Assembly: GCA_000719025.1 (NCBI GenBank)
Contig: JODP01000021.1
Span: 1 to 64,000, forward strand
Length of the DNA: 64,000 nt
Reading direction: 5' to 3'
From: Kineosporia aurantiaca JCM 3230
GTDB lineage: Bacteria; Actinomycetota; Actinomycetes; Actinomycetales; Kineosporiaceae
This document shows positions 43,025-50,788 of this stretch, one piece after another. Position numbers and translations under genes: made by a program. Under the pieces are notes generated by a model. That model did not search any database. It saw only the letters and a list, made by a program, of their open reading frames with translations, and was not told where the DNA came from. The number at the start of each line of letters is the position of its first letter. Position 1 is the stretch's first letter.

Positions 43025-44038
43025 ATGTCGCAGACTCCGAAGAAGGCGCTGATCACCGGGATCACCGGGCAGGACGGCTCGTACCTGGCCGAGCTGCTGC
43101 TGGAGAAGGGGTACGAGGTGCACGGGATCGTGCGCCGGGCCTCGCAGTTCAACACCCACCGGATCGATCACCTCTACATCGACCCGCACGATCCGCGGGC
43201 GCGCCTCTTCCTGCACTACGGCGACCTGACCGACGGCTCGCGCCTGGTCACCCTGCTGGAGAAGGTGCAGCCCAACGAGGTCTACAACCTGGCCGCGCAG
43301 AGTCATGTGCGGGTCTCGTTCGACGAGCCGGAGTTCACCGGCCTGTCCACCGGGGTCGGCTCGACCCGGCTGCTGGAGGCGATCCGGATGATCGGCCTGG
43401 AGTGCCGGTACTACCAGGCCAGCAGTTCGGAGATGTTCGGGGCGACGCCGCCGCCGCAGAACGAGGACACCCCGTTCTGGCCGCGCAGCCCGTACGGCGC
43501 GGCCAAGGTCTACGCGTACTGGATGACCCGGAACTACCGGGAGGCGTACGGGATGTTCGCCACCAACGGCATCCTGTTCAACCACGAGAGCCCGCGCCGG
43601 GGCGAGACGTTCGTGACCCGGAAGATCTCGATGGCGGTCTCCAACATCGTGGCCGGCAAGCAGGACTACCTCTACATGGGCAACCTGGACTCGGTGCGGG
43701 ACTGGGGTTACGCCAAGGACTACGTCGAGGCGATGTGGCTGATGCTGCAGGCCGAGCGGCCCAGCGACTACGTGGTGGCCACCGGAACCGCCTACAGCGT
43801 GCGGGATTTCCTGCAGTTCGCGTTCGAGCACGTGGAGCTGGACTGGGAGAAGTACGTCCGGTTCGACGAGCGCTACCTGCGCCCGTCCGAGGTGGACTCG
43901 CTGATCGGGGACGCCACCAAGGCCCGGGACGAGCTCGGCTGGACCCCCAAGGTGCTCACCCCGGAACTGGCCCGGCTGATGGTGGACGCCGACCTGAAGA
44001 CCATCGACCTGCGGACGAAGCTGCCCGCCCAGCTGTGA
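43025..44038 (+). CDS. gmd: GDP-mannose 4,6-dehydratase
   Basis: The 337-residue enzyme starts KKALITGITGQDGSYLAELLLEKGYEVHGIVRRAS, has YQASSSEMFGATPPPQNEDTPFWPRSPYGAAKVYAYWMTRNYREAYG (catalytic Ser/Glu and YxxxK) and DWGYAKDYVEAMWLMLQ. It makes GDP-4-keto-6-deoxymannose, the substrate of the divergent fcl product. GAGGGG precedes ATG 43025. Its stop overlaps the start of a GT9 gene (GTGA), tying fucose supply to a glycosyl transfer step. Confidence 0.95.
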   Translation: MSQTPKKALITGITGQDGSYLAELLLEKGYEVHGIVRRASQFNTHRIDHLYIDPHDPRARLFLHYGDLTDGSRLVTLLEKVQPNEVYNLAAQSHVRVSFDEPEFTGLSTGVGSTRLLEAIRMIGLECRYYQASSSEMFGATPPPQNEDTPFWPRSPYGAAKVYAYWMTRNYREAYGMFATNGILFNHESPRRGETFVTRKISMAVSNIVAGKQDYLYMGNLDSVRDWGYAKDYVEAMWLMLQAERPSDYVVATGTAYSVRDFLQFAFEHVELDWEKYVRFDERYLRPSEVDSLIGDATKARDELGWTPKVLTPELARLMVDADLKTIDLRTKLPAQL

Positions 44039-45300
44039 TCAAGCCGGCGGCCCCGGCTACCGAGGAGTGGACGGTGCCGACTCACCTCGCCGCCCTCCCC
44101 CCGGCCCGTGGTTCCCAGGAACCCGGGCCGGGGTCCCGCCGCCGGCTCTCGCCGCGGCTGTTCCGGCGGCTGATCGAACGGTCCTCGCCGGTGGTGGAGT
44201 CGCTCGATCCCCGTAGTTCTCCCTTGGCCAGGTGGGCACCCGCAAAGCTCTTCCAGCCCGGCGCGATCCAGGTACCCCCACGGTCGGTGCTGGTGCTCCG
44301 GACCGACGAGGTCGGCGACCTGGCGATGACCCTGCCCCTGCTCACCGCGGTGCGCGCGGCCTGGCCGCAGGCGCGGATCACCCTGGTGATGCGCGGTTCC
44401 CGGGGCGACATCATGCGTGGGGGTTCGCTGGTCGACGAGGTGATCGCCTGGCCCGGCGCCCGACCCTGGCGGGGGTCGCTGCTCGACCAGCTCCGGTGCT
44501 GGCGCTTCGCCCGGCGGCTGCTGCGTCGGGTCCGCCCGCTGCGGGGCCGGTTCGATCTGGCCGTGCTGCCGCGTCGGGACGAGGAACACTTCGGCGCTCG
44601 CTATGTGGCCTGTGCTGCTGCCGTACGCGTTGTCGGATTCGACCCGGCGGGTGAGGTGGAGGAGCGCGACCTGATCACTGACCGAGTGGGTTCCGGCGAT
44701 CCGCGGGCCCACCCGCTCCGGCACAGCGAACGAATGGCTACGGCAATGGGCGTGACCATTACCCCGGACGCCTACGACGCTCCTGGTCTGGCGCTGATCG
44801 CTCCCGCCGACCACGAGAGTGCCCGCAGCCTGCTCTCGTCTCTGATCGGTACTTCCGGGCCCTTAATCGCCGTGACCCTCGGAGGGGCGGAAGAGCCCAC
44901 CGCTTACGCCGCCGCGATCAACGAGGTGTACGCCCGGGTGCCGGTCCGCGTGGTGCTGCTCGGTCCCGCGTCAGACCAGGCCGTCGCCGACGAGTTCATC
45001 CGCGCCCTTACCCCGACGATTCCGCTCGCCAGCGCGATCGGCCGGGCTCATGTGCGGGCGATGCTGGCGCTGTTGGTCGGCAGCGACCTCTATCTCGGAG
45101 AGTTCGGCGACCCGATGCACCTGGCCTCTTCGGTTGCCACCCCGTGCATCGCGGTGACCCGTCGGCCCACCGCCGATCAGGCCCCTTGGTCGGCCGGATC
45201 GCGTGTGGTCGCGCCGAACGGGATCGCCCGGGCCGTGATCGAGGTGCTGACCGGGACGGTTGAGCGCGCCGACCTTCGGCTGGACACCTTCGCTCCTTGA
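44035..45300 (+). CDS. glycosyltransferase family 9 (heptosyltransferase-like)
   Basis: The 421-residue protein has an N-terminal Pro/Arg-rich arm of about 75 residues, then the GT9 pattern PRSVLVLRTDEVGDLAMTLPLLTAVRAAWPQARITLVMRGSRGD and a C-terminal half with SGPLIAVTLGGAEEPTAYAA and LYLGEFGDPMHLASSVATPCIAV, where GT9 proteins bind nucleotide sugar. In Gram-positives GT9 members act on extracellular or wall glycans. GTG 44035 overlaps the gmd stop by four bases; a GTG further in is possible. The second half has more A/T at third positions than its neighbours. Confidence 0.8.
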   Translation: MIKPAAPATEEWTVPTHLAALPPARGSQEPGPGSRRRLSPRLFRRLIERSSPVVESLDPRSSPLARWAPAKLFQPGAIQVPPRSVLVLRTDEVGDLAMTLPLLTAVRAAWPQARITLVMRGSRGDIMRGGSLVDEVIAWPGARPWRGSLLDQLRCWRFARRLLRRVRPLRGRFDLAVLPRRDEEHFGARYVACAAAVRVVGFDPAGEVEERDLITDRVGSGDPRAHPLRHSERMATAMGVTITPDAYDAPGLALIAPADHESARSLLSSLIGTSGPLIAVTLGGAEEPTAYAAAINEVYARVPVRVVLLGPASDQAVADEFIRALTPTIPLASAIGRAHVRAMLALLVGSDLYLGEFGDPMHLASSVATPCIAVTRRPTADQAPWSAGSRVVAPNGIARAVIEVLTGTVERADLRLDTFAP

Positions 45301-45402
45301 GCGATTTGCCGGACCTTCACCCGATCGGCGGTCGCCCGGCCGGGCGCTTCCGGGCGAACCTTGCCCCAGGAGTGTTCTGGGCGGGGAAGGTGAGGATTTC
45401 CG

Positions 45403-45774
45403 ATGGGGGCTCGGCAGTGTGTCGTCATCCCGGTGATCGAGCGTCCCAACGGGATGGTCATGACGCCGTCCTCGACCGAGGGCGGGTACTTCCCGCGGGT
45501 GATCGTCGAGGGCCAGATCCGCTACTCACGGCTGACCGTGGACGGGGTCGACGAGGTCTGGGGGCCGACCCTGGCCGACGCCCAGGAGCGGGCCGCCGAG
45601 CAGAACGCGGCCTGGGGGCTCTCCGAGGACGACGTGCTGCAGGTGCTGCTCGGCTGGCAGATCGCCCGCGACCAGGAGGACGCCCGGGTGTTCTGCCCGA
45701 ACTGCCGCCGGCAGTACGCGTGGGGCGCCGGCGAGGGCTGCCAGGCCTGCGGTGAAGGCGCCACCACCGACTGA
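45403..45774 (+). CDS. small protein with C-terminal zinc ribbon
   Basis: I do not recognise a family. The 123-residue product has a beta-rich N-terminal part (CVVIPVIERPNGMVMTPSSTEGGYFPRVIVEGQIRYSRLTVDG) and a C-terminal two-CxxC zinc ribbon (VFCPNCRRQYAWGAGEGCQACGEG). GTGAGGA precedes ATG 45403 at a fair distance. It lies alone between the GT9 gene and a small membrane-protein gene. Confidence 0.7.
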   Translation: MGARQCVVIPVIERPNGMVMTPSSTEGGYFPRVIVEGQIRYSRLTVDGVDEVWGPTLADAQERAAEQNAAWGLSEDDVLQVLLGWQIARDQEDARVFCPNCRRQYAWGAGEGCQACGEGATTD

Positions 45775-45860
45775 GAACGCTCCATTTTTCCTGGTGTTTT
45801 CCTACCGTGACCAAAGACCTGCGTAGGGTGGGGGGGCTTCGCGAGTTGGAGGGACTTGCT

Positions 45861-46028
45861 GTGGGCGCTCTGATGGTTTCCGAAGGACGTTGGGTGAAGA
45901 TCGCGTTGGTGGCCGCCATCGCGATCGTGGTCGGCTCGACCATGATGATCACGTCGTACCGGGGTCATGCCGGTGCGGCCGATCTCGACCGGTCCGACGA
46001 TCAATGCACGGCGACGACGGTCTGCTGA
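45861..46028 (+). CDS. 55-residue single-pass membrane protein
   Basis: The product has one helix (WVKIALVAAIAIVVGSTMMI) and a short outside tail ending DDQCTATTVC with two Cys six residues apart. GTG 45861 is chosen because GGAGGGA stands six bases ahead; a GTG at 45807 would add 18 residues. The function is unknown; the paired Cys could form a disulfide or bind metal. A strong hairpin follows at 46060. Confidence 0.65.
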   Translation: MGALMVSEGRWVKIALVAAIAIVVGSTMMITSYRGHAGAADLDRSDDQCTATTVC

Positions 46029-46059
46029 CCCGGTTCGATCCCGGTTACGCCGCCCTGAT

Positions 46060-46090
46060 CGCCTCCTGGGCCCGCTCGGCCCAGGAGGCG
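46060..46090 (+). terminator. 13-bp perfect hairpin
   Basis: CGCCTCCTGGGCC (46060-46072) pairs with GGCCCAGGAGGCG (46078-46090) around a 5-base loop. It follows the small membrane-protein gene by 31 bases and lies between convergent genes. No U-tract follows. Confidence 0.65.
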
Positions 46091-46203
46091 AGGTGGTGGG
46101 CAGGGTTGGCTGGGTTCAATGCGTTGCTCATGCGCGTGTTCCCGGAAAACCGGATGGCGCGGAAATCCTGTCTGGCGGACGGTTTCCGAATGGCAGGAGC
46201 TTC

Positions 46204-46665
46204 CTAGGTGACCCCGCCGGCCAGGTGATCGGCCAGGTTCTGCAGGGACGAGCGGAGCCCGGTGGCGTGGTCCTCGGCGGAGATCCCGTCCGGAACCTGC
46301 TCGGCCCGGATCTCCACCCGGGCGCCGCCCGGGTCGGGGGACACCTGCCAGGTCATCAGCATGGTGCCGGCGAACGCCGGGTCATCGGAGGCGAAGTCGA
46401 CCGCCTGCACCAGCCGCGCGCCCGGCACCACCTCGACGATGCGCACGTCGACCACGTCGGAATCGTCGGTGGTCTTGCCGCCCGCCTGCGCAAAGGTGAG
46501 CACCAGCCGGTACGACCCGCCGGGGCGCAGGTCGAAGTGCTCGAAGCGGCCGGTCGCGCCCTTCGGCGGCAGCCACCGCAGCAGGGCCTCCTGATCGACG
46601 AAGGCGGCGAAGACCCGCTCCGGGGTGGCGTCCACGATCAGGGAAGCACGATCGGTGCGGGGCAT
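46204..46665 (-). CDS. SRPBCC/AHSA1-family protein
   Basis: The 153-residue product has the AHSA1 pattern: ASLIVDATPERVFAAFVDQEALLRWLPPKGATGRFEHFDLRPGGSYRLVLTF, then MTWQVSPDPGGARVEIRAEQVP and a C-terminal helix SSLQNLADHLAG. These START-like folds bind hydrophobic ligands or act as stress-related activators. ATG 46665 gives a normal length; the frame is open further upstream. It is divergent from the Ere-like gene. Confidence 0.85.
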   Translation of the reverse strand: MPRTDRASLIVDATPERVFAAFVDQEALLRWLPPKGATGRFEHFDLRPGGSYRLVLTFAQAGGKTTDDSDVVDVRIVEVVPGARLVQAVDFASDDPAFAGTMLMTWQVSPDPGGARVEIRAEQVPDGISAEDHATGLRSSLQNLADHLAGGVT

Positions 46666-46730
46666 GCGGTCAGCGTAAAGGACCGACCCCGGCTTGACCT
46701 GAACCAAGGTTGAGCATCCAGCCTGTCGGC

Positions 46731-47831
46731 ATGAGCCTTTATCGGCCGAACGCGGCGGATCCGGAACGACTGGCCGAGGTGGTGGGGGATGCCGAGGTGG
46801 TCGGACTGGGGATGTCCACCCGATCCGGACGGGAGACCTTCGGGTTCGTCGAACGGACGACCCGGCGGTTGCTGGAACGGGGTTTCCGGACGATCGCGGT
46901 GCGCGACAACCAGCGGATCGGTGCGCTGTACGACGCCTTCGTGAGCGGTGGACGCGATCGGCTGGACGAAATTCTGCCGCAGGCCTGGGGGCCGTGGCAG
47001 ACCACCGAATTCCACACCGCACTGGTGGGACTGAGGTCGTTCAATGCCGGCCGGGCCGCCGGCGACCGGGTGCGGGTGATCGGGATCGGTAGTTCCCAGG
47101 TGCTGGTGGCCGACTACGACCGGGTCCTGGACCTGCTGGCAGCACACCCTGGGGCCGCGACGCAGGAGCAGGTGGCCGGGGTGCGGGCCCGGTTCGACGT
47201 GATCCGGGTGGCCCACGCGAACGGCGAGCACGTTCAGCGGGCGCGAGGCATCCACCCCGGTCCGCCGTTCGTCGAGTTGGCCCGCCAGGCGCAGACCGTC
47301 GTGGCTCAGGCCGGCCCGGAAGCCGCCCAGTTGATGGCCGCGATCGTGGCGCACCACGCCAACGCCATTGGCGCCGGTTTCGACGCGAAGAGGGAAGATG
47401 CGGAAACGGCCGGGCGCCTGCTGGCGGAGTACCGGCGGACCGGGCGCCGCACGGTGCTTTGGGAGGGGAGCGCCCACGTCGCTGCCCAGTTCCCGCTCGG
47501 TGCCCGGCTGCGGACCGCGCTCGGACCGGGCTATCGGGCCGTGCACGTGACCTTCGGCTCGGGGAAGGTCGCGGACTTCGAGGTGCCCTCCCCGGCGCCG
47601 GGATCCCTCGAGCATGACCTGCTGACGACGTCCTCCGGCCCCGGTCTCTTCGAACTTGCGGCGGCTGAGGGGCCGACCCGCGTGCGTCTCATCTCCGGTG
47701 TTTACGATCCAGCTCGCGACCATGAGCACTACTACGAAATTCCCTCCTTGGGAGCGAGTTTCGACGCCGTGGTGTTCTTCCCGGAGGAGACCTCGACGAG
47801 CTGGTTCAGGCCGGGGGCCCGGCCGGTTTGA
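46731..47831 (+). CDS. erythromycin-esterase-like protein with degenerate active site
   Basis: The 366-residue product aligns in pattern with the erythromycin esterase/succinoglycan family (VVGLG...ETFGFVERTTRRLLERGFRTIAV; LMAAIVAHHANA; TVLWEGSAHVAAQFPLG; YDPARDHEHYYEIPSLGASFDAVVFF). The usual GEATHG-xxE motif, which provides a catalytic Glu and His, reads GMSTRSGRE here, and the ALE motif reads AVRDN. The later His positions remain. It is probably not a macrolide esterase. Its end overlaps the convergent LysR gene by 26 bases. Confidence 0.75.
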   Translation: MSLYRPNAADPERLAEVVGDAEVVGLGMSTRSGRETFGFVERTTRRLLERGFRTIAVRDNQRIGALYDAFVSGGRDRLDEILPQAWGPWQTTEFHTALVGLRSFNAGRAAGDRVRVIGIGSSQVLVADYDRVLDLLAAHPGAATQEQVAGVRARFDVIRVAHANGEHVQRARGIHPGPPFVELARQAQTVVAQAGPEAAQLMAAIVAHHANAIGAGFDAKREDAETAGRLLAEYRRTGRRTVLWEGSAHVAAQFPLGARLRTALGPGYRAVHVTFGSGKVADFEVPSPAPGSLEHDLLTTSSGPGLFELAAAEGPTRVRLISGVYDPARDHEHYYEIPSLGASFDAVVFFPEETSTSWFRPGARPV

Positions 47832-48693
47832 GCAGGGTCCTGGCGTGTTTCTGGAAGGCGGCGACCAAGCGGCTGGTGTCACCGGCCCGGGTGGCGAGAA
47901 CCACGTGGCCGGGCGGGATCTCGGGGATCGGCACGCCGATCAGGTCGGGGCGGCCGTAGTCGGGGGCGGCGGGAACGATCGAGATCGCCTGGCCGGAGGC
48001 GACCAGCTCGAACTTGTCCTCCACGCTGGTGATCACCGGTCCGGCCGGGGCCCGGCGGCCGTCCGGGCGCGGGTCGATCCGCCAGTACGAGTTCCACTCC
48101 GACCCGGCCAGTTCCGGCATCGGCTCGTCGGCGATGTCCTCCAGGGTGAGCGACTTCCGGCCGGCCAGGCGGTGCTGGACGTTCATCAGCACCATCCGGG
48201 GCTCGTCGTAGAGCACCGTGACGTGCAGGCCCTCCGTGGTCATCGGCATCCGGGCCAAGGCGATGTCGACCCGGTGCTCCAGCAGCGCTTCGCGGACGTG
48301 GCCGTACTCCACATGCAGCGCCTGGATCTCCGCGTCGGGGTAGCGGCGGCGCATTTCCAGCACGACCGGGGTGACCATCAGACCCCGGGAGACGTAGCCG
48401 ACGTTCAGCTGGCGCGGGTCGGCGGCCGCCCGAGCTTCGGCTGACGCCTGCCCAGCCATACGGAGCAGCGACTTGGCCCGGGGTAGGAACGCCGTGCCCG
48501 CCGAGGTCAGCCGAGTGCCCTGGGGAGTGCGGTCCAGCAACCTGGCGCCCACCTGATCCTCCAGCTTGCGCACCTGCCGGCTCAGCGAGGGCTGGGCCAC
48601 CCGCAACTGTTCCGAGGCCCGGCCGAAGTGCTGCTGCTCGGCCACGGCGACGAAGTACCGCACCAGACGAAGGTCGAGATCGGGGTCGTCCAT
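47806..48693 (-). CDS. LysR-family transcriptional regulator
   Basis: The 295-residue product starts DLRLVRYFVAVAEQQHFGRASEQLRVAQPSLSRQVRKLEDQVGARLLDRTPQGTRLT, the LysR DNA-binding domain, followed by a ligand-binding domain (LNVGYVSRGLMVTPVVLEMRRRYPDAEIQ). It is divergent from the SDR gene at 48857, its likely target; the gap holds the palindrome CCTTCATTGAAGG (48724-48736), which may be an operator. Confidence 0.9.
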   Translation of the reverse strand: MDDPDLDLRLVRYFVAVAEQQHFGRASEQLRVAQPSLSRQVRKLEDQVGARLLDRTPQGTRLTSAGTAFLPRAKSLLRMAGQASAEARAAADPRQLNVGYVSRGLMVTPVVLEMRRRYPDAEIQALHVEYGHVREALLEHRVDIALARMPMTTEGLHVTVLYDEPRMVLMNVQHRLAGRKSLTLEDIADEPMPELAGSEWNSYWRIDPRPDGRRAPAGPVITSVEDKFELVASGQAISIVPAAPDYGRPDLIGVPIPEIPPGHVVLATRAGDTSRLVAAFQKHARTLLKPAGPPA

Positions 48694-48723
48694 GCGTCCA
48701 GCGTAACCCGGGCTTTCCGGCGT

Positions 48724-48736
48724 CCTTCATTGAAGG
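48724..48736. promoter_or_regulatory. palindrome between the LysR and SDR genes
   Basis: CCTTCA and TGAAGG flank one central base, 31 bases upstream of the LysR start. LysR regulators bind imperfect palindromes in such divergent regions, but this site lacks the classical T-N11-A spacing, so the link is weak. Confidence 0.35.
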
Positions 48737-48856
48737 GCGTATTGAGCTGCGGTGATGCCCAGAACGCATGTCCTTTTCCGGAACAGGTCCTGGACGCGTG
48801 GTGATCGCCCGAGCATCGTGGGAACACCACCGGATCCACCTCTCAGGAGTCTTCCA

Positions 48857-49747
48857 ATGCGCGTATTCGTCACCGGAGCGACCGGCTTCATCGGCGGCGC
48901 GGTCGCCCGGGACCTGCAGGCCCACGGCCACCAGGTGGTCGGCCTGACCCGCTCCGACGCCGGCGCCGCCCAGCTCGAGGCGGCCGGGATCGAGGTCTAC
49001 CGGGGCACCATCGACGAGCCGGACGGTCTGCGGGCCGGGGCCGCCGCGGCCGACGGCGTCATCCACACCGCCTTCGACCACAGCAACATGGGCAACCTGC
49101 CGGCTGCCGCGGCCAAGGACCTGACCGTGGTCCAGGCCCTGGGGGAGGAGCTCGCCGGGTCGGGGAAGCCGTTCCTCACCACTTACGGCACCACCGCCCT
49201 GAAGTTCGGCGAGATCGTGACCGAGGACTTCCGGCCGGACCCGCCGCAGGCCCGCGGGATCGTCGAGGCCTACACGCTGCAGCTGGCCGAGAAGGACGTG
49301 CGCGCGGTGTCGGTTCGTCCCGCCACCTCCGTGCACGGGCTGAAGAACGTCGGTTTCGTATCCTACTTGGTCGGGATTGCCCGGCAGAAGGGGGTTTCGG
49401 CCTACCCCGGTGAGGGTTCGAGTCGCTGGCCGGCCGTGCACGTGCTGGACGCGGCCGCGGTTTATCGGCTCGCGCTGGAGCAGGCACCGGCCGGAAGCGT
49501 GGTGCACGCCGTCCAGGACGAGGGCGTCACCTCGAAGGAGCTGGCCGAGGCGATCGGGCGCGGGCTGAACCTGCCGGTCGAGTCGGTCCCGGCCGACCGG
49601 GTCGCCGAGCACTGGGGCTGGCTCGGGCCGATCTTCGGGCTCGACGTACCCGCCTCGAACGCCATCACCCGCAACCTGCTCGGCTGGGAACCGACGCACA
49701 ACACCCTGATTGAGGACGTTGTCGGCGGGGTTTTCTTCGGCAGCTAG
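48857..49747 (+). CDS. NAD-dependent epimerase/dehydratase-like SDR
   Basis: The 296-residue product begins MRVFVTGATGFIGGAVARDLQAHGHQVVGLTRSDAGAAQLEAAG, with later TTYGTTALKFGE and DAAAVYRLALEQAPAGSVVHAV. This is the extended/atypical SDR group often annotated as NAD(P)-dependent oxidoreductase; the catalytic Tyr is not in the usual YxxxK setting. GGAG precedes ATG 48857. It is divergent from a LysR regulator, and its TAG overlaps the convergent cebR stop by four bases. Confidence 0.85.
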   Translation: MRVFVTGATGFIGGAVARDLQAHGHQVVGLTRSDAGAAQLEAAGIEVYRGTIDEPDGLRAGAAAADGVIHTAFDHSNMGNLPAAAAKDLTVVQALGEELAGSGKPFLTTYGTTALKFGEIVTEDFRPDPPQARGIVEAYTLQLAEKDVRAVSVRPATSVHGLKNVGFVSYLVGIARQKGVSAYPGEGSSRWPAVHVLDAAAVYRLALEQAPAGSVVHAVQDEGVTSKELAEAIGRGLNLPVESVPADRVAEHWGWLGPIFGLDVPASNAITRNLLGWEPTHNTLIEDVVGGVFFGS

Positions 49748-50769
49748 CCGGAGTGCCGGACCACCAGGTGGGTCGGCAGGATCACGTCCTCCACCGGCTC
49801 GCCCGGTTTCTCGATCAGCCGGCCCAGGGTCTGCACCATCCGCGCGCCCATGTCCTCGACCGGCTGGTGCACGGTGGTCAGGCTCGGCGTGGTGTAGCGG
49901 CTGGCCGGGGAGTCGTCGAAGCCGACCACGGCCACGTCTTCCGGCACCCGCCGGCCGGCCGCCGCGAGCTCGGCCAGGGCCCCGATCGCCATCTGGTCGG
50001 AGGCGCAGAAGACGGCGTCCAGCCCGGGCTCGCGGTCCAACAGGGCCCGGGCCGCCTTCCGGCCGCTGATCTCGCTGAAGTCGCCGGCCTCGACCAGCAG
50101 CGGGAGGTGGTGTCCGTGCAACGCGGCGGTGTAGCCCTCCAGCCGCAGGCGCCCGGCGCTCATGTCCTCCGGCCCCGTGATCGTCGCGACGCACCGGCGT
50201 CCATTGCTGATCAGGTGCTCGACCGCGGCGGCCGCGCCGCCCGCGTTGTCCATGTCCACAAAGGGCAGCTTGACCGCGTCCGGCGTGGTCTGCGGGCGGC
50301 CGCCGAGTACCGCGGGCACCCCGCGGGCGGCCAGCTGGCCGGGCAGCGGATCGTCGCCGTGCAGCGAGAGCAGGAGCACCCCGTCGACGTGCTGGCGGCT
50401 CAGATAGTCGTTCAACCGGCCGCGGTCGGCCTCCCGGTGCGCCATGGTGAGCAGCAGCTGCCGGGAGGTGCCGGCCAGGGCCGAGGTCACCCCGCGCACC
50501 AGTTGACCGAAGAACGGTTCCCCGAACAGCCGGTCCTCCGACTCCGAGACCACCAGCGCGACCACGTCGGTGAGCTGGGTGACCAGGGACCGGGCGGCCC
50601 GGTTGGGCACGTACCCGAGATCGTCCACCGCCTGCAGCACCGCGGCCCGGGCGCCCTCGCTGACCTGAAGGGAACCGTTGATCACCCGGGACGCGGTGCC
50701 CCGCCCTACCCCGGCCCGCTCCGCCACTTCTTCCAGCGTCGGGGGCCGGGTCGGGTCTCGCCTGCTCAT
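49744..50769 (-). CDS. cebR: LacI-family repressor of cello-oligosaccharide genes (CebR-like)
   Basis: The 341-residue product has the LacI headpiece (PTLEEVAERAGVGRGTASRVINGSLQVSEGARAAVLQAVDDLGYVPNRAARSLV) and a sugar-binding core (VAVVGFDDSPASRYTTPSLTTVHQPVEDMG). It is the last gene of cebE-cebF-cebG-bglC-cebR. A perfect TGGGAGCGCTCCCA, the site described for Streptomyces CebR, lies in front of cebE. Cellobiose or related oligosaccharides should release it. The gene starts 19 bases after the bglC stop, so it may be autoregulated through the operon. Confidence 0.88.
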   Translation of the reverse strand: MSRRDPTRPPTLEEVAERAGVGRGTASRVINGSLQVSEGARAAVLQAVDDLGYVPNRAARSLVTQLTDVVALVVSESEDRLFGEPFFGQLVRGVTSALAGTSRQLLLTMAHREADRGRLNDYLSRQHVDGVLLLSLHGDDPLPGQLAARGVPAVLGGRPQTTPDAVKLPFVDMDNAGGAAAAVEHLISNGRRCVATITGPEDMSAGRLRLEGYTAALHGHHLPLLVEAGDFSEISGRKAARALLDREPGLDAVFCASDQMAIGALAELAAAGRRVPEDVAVVGFDDSPASRYTTPSLTTVHQPVEDMGARMVQTLGRLIEKPGEPVEDVILPTHLVVRHSG

Positions 50770-50788
50770 CTACCGGATCATTCCGGCG

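Noticed and set aside
42061..44034. N-terminal extension of the GT9 gene through fcl and gmd
   Set aside because: The extension is antisense to fcl and out of frame with gmd; the protein pattern begins only after 44035.
46131..46203. Small protein ending near 46207
   Set aside because: The plus-strand frame at 45890-46207 overlaps the small membrane-protein gene and the hairpin and has no start signal.
46731..47831. Macrolide resistance gene
   Set aside because: The catalytic Glu and His of erythromycin esterases are missing, so resistance is not supported.
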